Shown: positions 1 to 5,128 of the stretch, one piece after another
How the letters are laid out: every line of letters starts with the position of its first letter
Position numbering within the stretch: position 1 is the first letter of the stretch
Assembly: GCA_937883885.1 (NCBI GenBank)
Contig: CAKZXL010000282.1
Location: forward strand, 1 to 5,182
Direction: 5' to 3'
Length of the DNA stretch: 5,182 nt
Source: an uncultured Aquincola sp.
Lineage (GTDB): Bacteria > Pseudomonadota > Gammaproteobacteria > Burkholderiales > Burkholderiaceae
Translations under genes and position numbers: made by a program
Notes under the pieces: generated by a model
Database searches by the model: none
The model's input: the letters and a program-made list of their open reading frames with translations, nothing else
What the model was told of the DNA's origin: nothing

Positions 1-617
1 AGCGGAATCTCGGTGCAGCCCAGCACCAGGGCCTGGGCGCCGCGCCGGGCCAGCGCTTCGGCCACCGGCAGCAGCAGGCCGCGGGCGGCTGGCAGGTCGC
101 CGGCCTTGACGGCGGCGATGCCGGGCATCACGCCCTGCAGCATCTCCACCGCGGTGGGCAGCAGCCACTGCAGGCCGCTGCCCGCCGGTGTGCGGTTGGG
201 GTACAAGCCCGAGGCGATAGTGGCGTCGGTGGCCAGCAGTCCCAGCCGGGCACCGGTGCCGAAGCGCGCCACGCCCTCGGCCAGCGCTGCGTCCACCAGG
301 TGCAGCATCGGCAGGCCCAGGGCGGGCGCCAGCGCGTCCCACCACAGGTGGGCGGTGTTGCAGGGCATGACGATCAGGCCGGCGCCGGCATCCACCAGCC
401 GGCGCCCGCTGGCCACCATCGCCGCCAGCGGCGAATCGCCTTCGCCGCGGAAGGCGGCGGTGCGGTCGGCCACCTGCGGGATGGAACTCACCACCACCGG
501 CACATGCTCCTGGTCGGAGGTGGCCGGCGTGGCCTCGATCATCTTGCGCATGAAGTCGATGGTGGCCAGCGGCCCCATGCCGCCCAGCACCCCGACCACG
601 CCCAGGCCTTCGCTCAT
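1..617 (-). CDS. Aspartate/glutamate racemase family protein (3' end cut by window edge)
   Basis: A cofactor-independent amino-acid racemase of the Asp/Glu racemase superfamily, cytoplasmic, expected to interconvert L- and D-forms of aspartate, glutamate or related amino acids. The minus-strand frame opens at the ATG at 615-617 and stays open to the window edge, giving 205 residues; relatives are usually about 230-240, so some 25-35 C-terminal residues are missing. The N-terminus carries the family's glycine-rich strand and loop (VVGVLGGMGPLAT, residues 7-19). Both catalytic cysteines of the two-base mechanism are present: Cys86 in MPCNTAH (84-90) and Cys201 in LGCTEIP (199-205). The start is chosen because the conserved first strand begins a few residues later; the ribosome site upstream is weak (GAGCGGG). 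It begins 18 bases after the stop of the glutamate/aspartate-binding protein gene, so the two are probably one transcript. Exact substrate (Asp, Glu or broad YgeA/RacX-like) cannot be told from sequence. Confidence 0.9.
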   Translation of the reverse strand, partial: MSEGLGVVGVLGGMGPLATIDFMRKMIEATPATSDQEHVPVVVSSIPQVADRTAAFRGEGDSPLAAMVASGRRLVDAGAGLIVMPCNTAHLWWDALAPALGLPMLHLVDAALAEGVARFGTGARLGLLATDATIASGLYPNRTPAGSGLQWLLPTAVEMLQGVMPGIAAVKAGDLPAARGLLLPVAEALARRGAQALVLGCTEIP

Positions 618-635
618 CGCCCGCTCGACTTTCGC

Positions 636-1532
636 TCAGAGTGCCGGCTTGTCCGACAGGTTCTTCAGGTTGTCGGCCAGCTCCTTGCTCATCGGCGCCG
701 CCAGGTTGATGCCCTTGGGCGGGATGGGCGACTGGAACCACTTCTTGTAGAGCGTCTCGAATTCGCCGCTCTTCATCAGCCCGGCCAGCGTGTCGTCCAC
801 CAGCTTCTTGAAGGCGGCGTCGTCCTTGCGCACCATGATGGCGTAGGGCTCCACCTGCAGCGCATCGCCCACCACGGCCAGCTCGGCCGGGTTCTGCGCG
901 CCGGCACGCAGGCCGTACAGCAGGATGTCGTCCATGCCAAAGGCATCGGCGCGGCCGCTTTGCACCATCAGGGCCGATTCGGCGTGGTCCTTGGCGGCCA
1001 GCAGCTCAAAGCCCAGGTTCTGCTCGGTGTTGAGCTTGCGCAGCAGCTGGTAGTTGGTGGTGCCGGTGGTGGACACCACCTTCTTGCCCTTCAAGTCGGC
1101 GATCGACTTGATGCCCGAGTCGGCCTTCACCAGGAAGCGGGTGCCAGTGTAGAAGTAGTTGATCGCGAACGACACCTGCTTGGCGCGGTCGCTGTTGTTG
1201 GTGGTGGAGCCGCACTCGATGTCGATGGTGCCGTTGGCCAGCAGCGGGATGCGGTTCTGCGAAGTCACCGCCTGGTGGTTCACCTTCAGGTCGGCACGGC
1301 CGGTGGCCTTCTTCACCTCGGCCACCACGCGCTGGCAGATCTCCCAGCCGAAGCCCACCGGCTGCGTGTCGCCACCCAGGTACGAGAACGGGATCGACGA
1401 TTCGCGGTAAGCCACGGTCATCGTGCCGCTGGACTTGATCTTGTCGAGCGTGGGCGGCGTCTGGGCGGCCGCCGTGCCGCACAGCGCGGCGGTGGTGGCA
1501 AAGGCGAAGGCCAGTCGGTGCGAGGTGCGCAT
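636..1532 (-). CDS. gltI: Glutamate/aspartate ABC transporter periplasmic substrate-binding protein, GltI family
   Basis: Periplasmic receptor that captures L-glutamate/L-aspartate and delivers it to a GltJK-L type ABC permease. The 298 residues are close to E. coli GltI in length. Residues 1-23 form a type I signal peptide (MRTSHR n-region, hydrophobic core, cleavage probably after AAA before Gln24). The SBP_bac_3 fold follows, with GltI-type motifs RESSIPFSY (43-51), TSQNRIPLL (90-98), IECGSTTNN (105-113), KDHAES (181-186), GRADAFGMDD (193-202) and a tail KKWFQSPIPPKG. The residues I recall contacting ligand in the Shigella homologue DEBP (Arg24, Ser72, Arg75, Ser90, His164) match Arg43, Ser91, Arg94, Ser109 and His183 here at a constant offset of 19, which supports acidic amino acids as ligand. 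The frame extends 17 codons further upstream, but this ATG directly precedes the signal peptide and has a good Shine-Dalgarno (AAAGGA, 8-base spacing). The racemase gene follows after 18 bases. No permease or ATPase gene lies in the window. Confidence 0.93.
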   Translation of the reverse strand: MRTSHRLAFAFATTAALCGTAAAQTPPTLDKIKSSGTMTVAYRESSIPFSYLGGDTQPVGFGWEICQRVVAEVKKATGRADLKVNHQAVTSQNRIPLLANGTIDIECGSTTNNSDRAKQVSFAINYFYTGTRFLVKADSGIKSIADLKGKKVVSTTGTTNYQLLRKLNTEQNLGFELLAAKDHAESALMVQSGRADAFGMDDILLYGLRAGAQNPAELAVVGDALQVEPYAIMVRKDDAAFKKLVDDTLAGLMKSGEFETLYKKWFQSPIPPKGINLAAPMSKELADNLKNLSDKPAL

Positions 1533-1540
1533 GCGGGAGA

Positions 1541-1546
1541 TCCTTT
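1541..1546 (-). promoter_or_regulatory. Shine-Dalgarno site of the gltI-like gene
   Basis: On the minus strand the sequence reads AAAGGA followed by eight bases and then the ATG at 1530-1532. This decides the start: it favours the Met that opens the signal peptide over the longer reading beginning at 1583. The 134-base gap 1533-1666 must also hold any promoter of this gene; I see a TAGCAT box resembling a -10 element on the minus strand but no convincing -35 partner at proper spacing. Confidence 0.7.
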
Positions 1547-1623
1547 CGGTGCCGGCGAGGCGGGGTGAACAACGAGCCCCCATGCTAGGGAGCCTGCGGC
1601 ACCTACGGCATCGTGAATTGCCC

Positions 1624-1641
1624 GCGCACCATCAGGCGCGC
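1624..1641 (-). terminator. Possible weak stem-loop after the lytic transglycosylase gene
   Basis: The minus strand reads GCGCGCC TGAT GGTGCGC, a 7-base-pair stem (one G-U pair) closing a four-base loop. It starts 25 bases after the stop codon of the transglycosylase gene. It is followed by GGGCAATTC rather than a run of T, so it is not a canonical intrinsic terminator. It could be a mild transcript end, an mRNA 3'-end stabiliser, or chance pairing in GC-rich DNA. Confidence 0.25.
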
Positions 1642-1666
1642 TTATGGTCTGAAGGGCCTGCCCGGC

Positions 1667-2623
1667 TCAGGGCTGCGCGACGGTGCGCGTCCTGGGCAGC
1701 TTGGGCGAGGGCTGCGTGACCCGCGCGTCGAACGGGTGCGCCAGCGCGCCGACGAAGCCCAGCACCCGCTTCACGTAGGCGCGGGTCTCGGTGTACGGAG
1801 GCACGCCCTGGTACCGCTCGACCGTGCCTTCGCCGGCGTTGTAGGCGGCGGCCACCAGGCTCACGTCGCCCTCGAAGTAGGCCAGCAGCCAGCGCAGGTA
1901 GGCCAGGCCGCCGCGGATGTTCTGCTTGGGGTCGAACGCGTTTTTCACCCGGAAGCGCTCGGCCGTCTCGGGGATCAGCTGCATCAGGCCCATCGCGTTC
2001 TTGGGCGAGACGGCCTGGGCATCGAAGTTGGATTCGGCCTTGATGATGGCCAGCGCCAGGCCGGGATTGACGTCGAACTCTGGCGCCATCTTCATCACCA
2101 TCTCGACGATGGGTTTGGGCGAGCTGGCCTTGAGCTTTTCCATCGCGGCGGCCGAGGCGGCCGCGGCTTCGGCCGCAGCCACGGCGGCCGCATCGGGCGC
2201 CGGCGCCACCGGGTCCTTCAGGCACTCGGGCTGCACCGCGGCCACGCCGCCCAGCAGCCGCAGCATGTTGGGCGCCTGCGGAATGCCTTGCGCGGCTGCC
2301 GCCTCGAAGAACCAGGCGGCCCAGCCGTCGTGGCGCTCGACGCCGCGGCCGTTGGCATACATCCAGCCCAGGTGGTATTGCGATTCGGCATCGCCCAGCT
2401 TGGCGGCGCGGCAGTACAGCGCGGCGGCAAAAGCGGGGTCGCGCTGCATCGCGGCGCCGCCTGACTCGTAACGCTGGGCGTCGGCGCGCAGCATCTCGAT
2501 GGTTTCTGCCTCGCCGCCCGGCGTGGTCACCCCGCCGGGCATCGCTGCCTGCGCCCAGCCCGCCACCGCCAGCAGGGTGGCGCCGGCGATGCAGTGCAGC
2601 GGGCGGGCGGTGGAGGGCTTCAC
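1667..2623 (-). CDS. Exported lytic transglycosylase with Sel1-type repeats and C-terminal SLT domain
   Basis: Periplasmic murein lytic transglycosylase: cleaves the MurNAc-GlcNAc bond of peptidoglycan, leaving 1,6-anhydro-MurNAc ends. With a GTG start at 2621-2623 the protein has 318 residues. Residues 1-26 are a signal peptide (Lys2, Arg7, core IAGATLLAVAG, cleavage after AQA). About one and a half Sel1/TPR-like units span 64-125 (AAKLGDAESQYHLGWMYANGRGV, given here as motif AAxLGDAxSQYxLGxMYxxGxGV). An Ala-rich linker covers roughly 144-160. The SLT (Slt70-type) domain covers about 170-290, with catalytic Glu197 in IKAESNFD, GLMQL at 212-216 and AYNAGEG at 260-266. Cys71 and Cys134 are the only cysteines of the mature protein and could form a disulfide. 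No lipobox is seen, so it is probably soluble. Start choice is uncertain: no good Shine-Dalgarno precedes the GTG, and a TTG at 2728 would add 35 Pro/Ser/Gly-rich residues that would bury the signal peptide. Divergent from the receiver-domain gene. The catalytic call is firm; the cellular role is not known. Confidence 0.9.
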   Translation of the reverse strand: MKPSTARPLHCIAGATLLAVAGWAQAAMPGGVTTPGGEAETIEMLRADAQRYESGGAAMQRDPAFAAALYCRAAKLGDAESQYHLGWMYANGRGVERHDGWAAWFFEAAAAQGIPQAPNMLRLLGGVAAVQPECLKDPVAPAPDAAAVAAAEAAAASAAAMEKLKASSPKPIVEMVMKMAPEFDVNPGLALAIIKAESNFDAQAVSPKNAMGLMQLIPETAERFRVKNAFDPKQNIRGGLAYLRWLLAYFEGDVSLVAAAYNAGEGTVERYQGVPPYTETRAYVKRVLGFVGALAHPFDARVTQPSPKLPRTRTVAQP

Positions 2624-2663
2624 GGTGGGTGGGCAGCAAAAGGGTGGACCCGCGATTGAAGGG

Positions 2664-2673
2664 CATCCGGATG
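2664..2673. promoter_or_regulatory. Ten-base perfect palindrome in the divergent intergenic region
   Basis: CATCCGGATG is a perfect inverted repeat lying between two divergently transcribed genes, 41 bases upstream of the transglycosylase GTG and 112 bases upstream of the receiver gene ATG. The position suits an operator serving one or both promoters. A 10-base palindrome also arises by chance fairly easily, and I recognise no specific regulator consensus. Confidence 0.25.
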
Positions 2674-2726
2674 GGGGCGTCGATCCCGACCTTGGGGGGA
2701 TGGCGCCGGCCCGCCCCGCGGTGCTC

Positions 2727-2754
2727 AAGACACCGCCCCAACGGTCGATGTAAC
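2727..2754 (+). promoter_or_regulatory. Candidate sigma-70 type promoter of the receiver-domain gene
   Basis: The plus strand shows AAGACA (4 of 6 matches to TTGACA), a 16-base spacer, and TGTAAC (4 of 6 matches to TATAAT). Transcription would start near 2761, giving a 5' leader of about 25 bases before the ATG at 2786. This is the lowest-GC patch of the intergenic region. Both boxes are weak matches, so this is only the best candidate I see. Confidence 0.25.
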
Positions 2755-2771
2755 CACTTCGCCGTGTGCCC

Positions 2772-2777
2772 TCAGGA
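2772..2777 (+). promoter_or_regulatory. Shine-Dalgarno site of the receiver-domain gene
   Basis: TCAGGA lies 8 bases upstream of the ATG at 2786. An earlier in-frame ATG at 2777 overlaps the last base of this site and has no other ribosome site before it, so 2786 is the better start, shortening the reading by three residues. Confidence 0.55.
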
Positions 2778-2785
2778 TGTCGTCC

Positions 2786-3499
2786 ATGAACCTACGCCTG
2801 CCAACGCCCGACCTGTTCTGGTCGCAAACCTGGGAGGCCTTCGGCCCCTACCTGCTGCCGACGCTGATCGCGGGCGCGCTTTTCGTGGTGCTGCTGCTGC
2901 TGGGCAAGCGCGGAGAGGCGGTCGCGAACCGGGATGAGACGCCGCGCACCAGCTCGGTGCGCAGCGGGGCCGAACCGGTGGCCGAGGCGCGCCACGCCGC
3001 CCGCCAGGCCATTGCCGATGCCGCCGCGTCGGCCGCCGCCACCACGGCGGTGGTGACCGCGGCCGCGGCTGGCGAGCCCTTGGCCCCCGTGCCTGCCGCG
3101 CCGGCCGAGCCGCCGGCCCTGCTGGTGGTCGACGATTCCGCGGTGGTGCGGGCCAAGCTGCGCAAGCTGCTCGAAGGCGCCGGCTACCGCGTGGTGCTGG
3201 CCAACGACGGCCAGGAGGCGCTGGCGGCGCTGCCCGGCGACTTCTTCTCGGTGCTGATCACCGACCTGGAAATGCCGAACATGGGCGGCGTGGAACTGAT
3301 CGCCCATGTGCAAGGCAGCCAGGACACCGAAGACCTGCCCATCATCGCCATCACCGGCCACGACGAACTGCAGGCCCATGTGCGCGACTGCCAGGGCCTG
3401 TACGGCATCTTCCGCAAGCCCTGGAACGACCGCGAACTGCTGCGCCGCGTGGAAGCGCTGGCCGGCCTGCGCGTGCGCCAGGCGCAGCCCGCGGCGTAA
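2786..3499 (+). CDS. Membrane-tethered stand-alone response-regulator receiver (CheY-like) protein
   Basis: A 237-residue phospho-acceptor protein with no recognisable output domain. Residues 1-21 are a short N-terminal stretch with several aromatics. Residues about 22-40 are a single hydrophobic helix (PYLLPTLIAGALFVVLLLL) followed by GKRGE, so by the positive-inside rule the C-terminal part faces the cytoplasm. A roughly 65-residue linker rich in Ala and Pro (about 42-108) follows. The receiver domain covers about 110-228: acidic pair Asp116-Asp117 in VVDDS, phosphorylatable Asp160 in ITDLEMPNMGG, switch Thr190 in AITG, and invariant Lys211 in RKPW. All active-site residues are present, so it should be phosphorylatable. 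The receiver resembles those of chemotaxis-type proteins and hybrid kinases (ITDLEMP signature). The position of the usual Tyr/Phe switch residue, three before the Lys, is Ile208. No histidine kinase gene is nearby. Divergent from the transglycosylase gene and convergent with the MFS gene. The receiver is certain; membrane anchoring is well supported by sequence; partner and function are unknown. Confidence 0.9.
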   Translation: MNLRLPTPDLFWSQTWEAFGPYLLPTLIAGALFVVLLLLGKRGEAVANRDETPRTSSVRSGAEPVAEARHAARQAIADAAASAAATTAVVTAAAAGEPLAPVPAAPAEPPALLVVDDSAVVRAKLRKLLEGAGYRVVLANDGQEALAALPGDFFSVLITDLEMPNMGGVELIAHVQGSQDTEDLPIIAITGHDELQAHVRDCQGLYGIFRKPWNDRELLRRVEALAGLRVRQAQPAA

Positions 3500-3508
3500 C
3501 TCCAAGCT

Positions 3509-4915
3509 TCAAGCGGTGGCGGCTACCGTGTGCCGCACGCGCAGCAGGCTGAGCAAGCCGGCCACGCCCGCGAAGGTGGCCGCCAGCCCCAGCGCGATGA
3601 CGGCGCCGCGGCCGTCCTGGCTGCCGAACACGCTGAAGATGCCCGCCAGCAGCACCGCGCCAAGCGTCTGGCCGGTCAGGCGGGCGGTGCCCAGCATGCC
3701 GCTGGCCGCGCCCGAGCGCCGCGGCGGCGCCGCGGTGACGATGGTGTGGTTGTTGGGCGACTGGAACAGCCCGAAGCCGGCGCCGCACAGCAGCATGCGC
3801 CAGACGATGTCGGCATCGGACGGGTGGGCCGGCAGCAGCGCCAGCAGCAGCAGGCCCAGCGACATCACGCCCAGGCCGATGCCGCCCAGCAGCCCGTTGT
3901 GGTAGCGGCCGATCAGCCGCCCGGCGATCGGGGCCACCACCACGATGGCCAGCGGCCAGGCGGTGATCAGCAGGCCGGCCACCAGGTGGCTGCGGCCCAG
4001 CCCGTCGAGCAGCAGGAAGGGCAGCGCGATGAAGGCCAGCATCTGCCCCGCGAACGCACACACCGAGGTGCCGATCGACAGCCTGAAGATGGGAATGCGC
4101 AGCAGGTCGATGGGCATCAGCGGCGCCGCCTGGAACCACTGCCGGCGCAGGTACACCGCCGCGACCAGCAGCCCGCCGGCCAGCAGCGCCAGGCCGCTGG
4201 CGGCCCGGCTGCCGTCGGCGCCGTGGCGCGCGCCCAGCAGGTCGGCGCCCAGGAACACCAGGCTGAACATCGCGATGTTCAGCAGCACGTCCAGCACCGC
4301 GGGCGCGGCCGGCGCCGGATGCTCGGGCGTGGGCGCCGGGTTGTGCGGCAGCACCCGGTAGCCCAGCGCGATGACCAGCAGCCCCAACGGCAGGTTGAGC
4401 ACGAAGAGCGCCGGCCACGGCGCCACCGACAGGATGGCCGCCGCCACCGTGGGCCCGGCCACCGAGGCACTGGCCACGGTGAGCGAGTTGATGGCCACGC
4501 CGCGCCCCAGCATGGCCCGCGGATAGATGAGCCGCACCAGCGCGGTGTTGACGCTCATGATGCCGGCCGCGCCCACGCCCTGAACGACGCGGGACAGCGC
4601 CAGCGACCACAGGCTGCCTGACAGCAGGCAGGCCAGCGACGCCACGGTGAACAGCGCCACGCCGCCGAAGTACACGCGGCGGTAGCCGATGCGGTCGCCC
4701 AGCGTGGCCAGCGGCAGCAGCAGCGCCAGTGTGGCCAGCTGGTAGCCGTTGACCACCCACACCGCCTGCGCGCCGCTGGCGTTCAGGTCGCGCGCGATGC
4801 CCGGCAGCGCCAGGTTGACGATGGTGCCGTCCAGCACCGCCAGCACCAGGCCCAGCACGATGGCCGCCATGGCATGCGTGCGGGCGGGGGTGGGCAATCC
4901 ATCCTGAACGGGCAT
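3509..4915 (-). CDS. MFS multidrug efflux transporter, DHA2 family (14 TMS, EmrB/QacA/SmvA-like)
   Basis: Inner-membrane drug:H+ antiporter of the major facilitator superfamily. The 468 residues hold about 14 hydrophobic helices (roughly 15-37, 52-72, 81-101, 104-126, 138-160, 166-188, 207-229, 238-258, 276-299, 308-328, 340-361, 371-393, 405-427, 437-458), the DHA2 layout. DHA2 motifs seen: LDGTIVNLALP in helix 1 (28-38), motif A GDRIGYRR after helix 2 (73-80), motif B RVVQGVGAAG in helix 4 (109-118), and a motif C-like SVAGP in helix 5 (151-155). FGLFQSPNN (381-389) recalls SmvA-type pumps. A hydrophilic Pro/Ala loop (about 190-206) lies between helices 6 and 7. The ATG at 4913-4915 is the first start after an in-frame TAG; no clear Shine-Dalgarno precedes it, and Met16 is an alternative start. 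No MFP or outer-membrane partner gene and no adjacent TetR/MarR regulator is seen. Its stop lies 9 bases from that of the convergent receiver gene. Substrate cannot be predicted. Confidence 0.93.
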   Translation of the reverse strand: MPVQDGLPTPARTHAMAAIVLGLVLAVLDGTIVNLALPGIARDLNASGAQAVWVVNGYQLATLALLLPLATLGDRIGYRRVYFGGVALFTVASLACLLSGSLWSLALSRVVQGVGAAGIMSVNTALVRLIYPRAMLGRGVAINSLTVASASVAGPTVAAAILSVAPWPALFVLNLPLGLLVIALGYRVLPHNPAPTPEHPAPAAPAVLDVLLNIAMFSLVFLGADLLGARHGADGSRAASGLALLAGGLLVAAVYLRRQWFQAAPLMPIDLLRIPIFRLSIGTSVCAFAGQMLAFIALPFLLLDGLGRSHLVAGLLITAWPLAIVVVAPIAGRLIGRYHNGLLGGIGLGVMSLGLLLLALLPAHPSDADIVWRMLLCGAGFGLFQSPNNHTIVTAAPPRRSGAASGMLGTARLTGQTLGAVLLAGIFSVFGSQDGRGAVIALGLAATFAGVAGLLSLLRVRHTVAATA

Positions 4916-5128
4916 CGAGGGGTCGGCGGCGGTGGGAACCGTGCGGGAGCGGAGGGGGCCATGATCCTAAGCCTGGGGCCATGCCGGTGCCTGCACAAGG
5001 GCTTGGCAGCGGGGGTGACTGGGCGTGCCGTTTGCTCACGACGTGGCAGGCCGTCAGGTTCCGCCGGGCCGCCCCAAGGAACCTGCGCCCCCTCGGGGGC
5101 CGCGAGCGCAGCGAGCTTGGGGGCTGGC
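4916..5128. other. Non-coding gap between mnmA and the MFS transporter gene
   Basis: This 213-base gap separates two genes on the minus strand. Besides the repeat element at 5055-5124 it should hold the promoter of the MFS gene. On the minus strand a TAGGAT box (4964-4969) resembles a -10 element and would give a leader of about 40 bases, but no -35 hexamer is convincing at 16-18 bases. I see no operator-like palindrome close to the MFS start and no small gene with a credible ribosome site. Confidence 0.5.
5055..5124. repeat. Composite GC-rich inverted-repeat element between mnmA and the MFS gene
   Basis: Several nested structures sit here. CAGGTTCC (5055-5062) is a perfect inverted partner of GGAACCTG (5078-5085) around a 15-base loop. 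GCCCCC (5087-5092) and GGGGGC (5095-5100) form a tight hairpin. CCCCAAG (5072-5078) pairs with CTTGGGG (5116-5122), enclosing that hairpin and competing with the first stem. GCGAGC is directly repeated at 5102-5107 and 5111-5116. The right half resembles an intergenic repeat I recall as common in Comamonadaceae and related Burkholderiales genomes, of the form CCCTCGGGGG, then GCGAGCGCAGCGAGC, then TTGGGGGC. It starts 4 bases after the mnmA stop on the minus strand, so it could also act as the 3' end structure of that transcript, though no T-run follows. Confidence 0.6.

Noticed and set aside
1476..1487. Possible lipoprotein cysteine in the GltI-like signal peptide (AALC)
   Set aside because: The residue before Cys18 is Leu, which does not fit a lipobox; an AAA-Gln type I cleavage site follows.
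300..1568. Plus-strand open frame of 422 codons opposite the gltI-like gene
   Set aside because: His/Gln/Gly-rich translation typical of the antisense of a GC-rich gene; the minus strand encodes a motif-complete binding protein here.
636..1583. Longer start of the gltI-like gene at 1583
   Set aside because: It would put 17 extra residues before the signal peptide, and the Shine-Dalgarno at 1541-1546 points to the ATG at 1532.
1533..1666. Sigma-54 or sigma-70 promoter for the gltI-like gene
   Set aside because: No GG-N10-GC element of the right form and no properly spaced -35/-10 pair; only an isolated TAGCAT box was seen.
1613..2464. Plus-strand open frame of 283 codons opposite the transglycosylase
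   Set aside because: No domain and skewed His/Arg/Gly composition; the SLT gene on the other strand explains the region.
2792..3505. Minus-strand open frame of 237 codons opposite the receiver gene
   Set aside because: It mirrors the receiver gene almost exactly and gives a low-complexity His/Gly/Arg protein without a ribosome site.
3530..4621. Plus-strand open frame of 363 codons opposite the MFS gene
   Set aside because: Gln/Arg/His-rich repeat-like translation, no recognisable fold, antisense to a well-supported gene.
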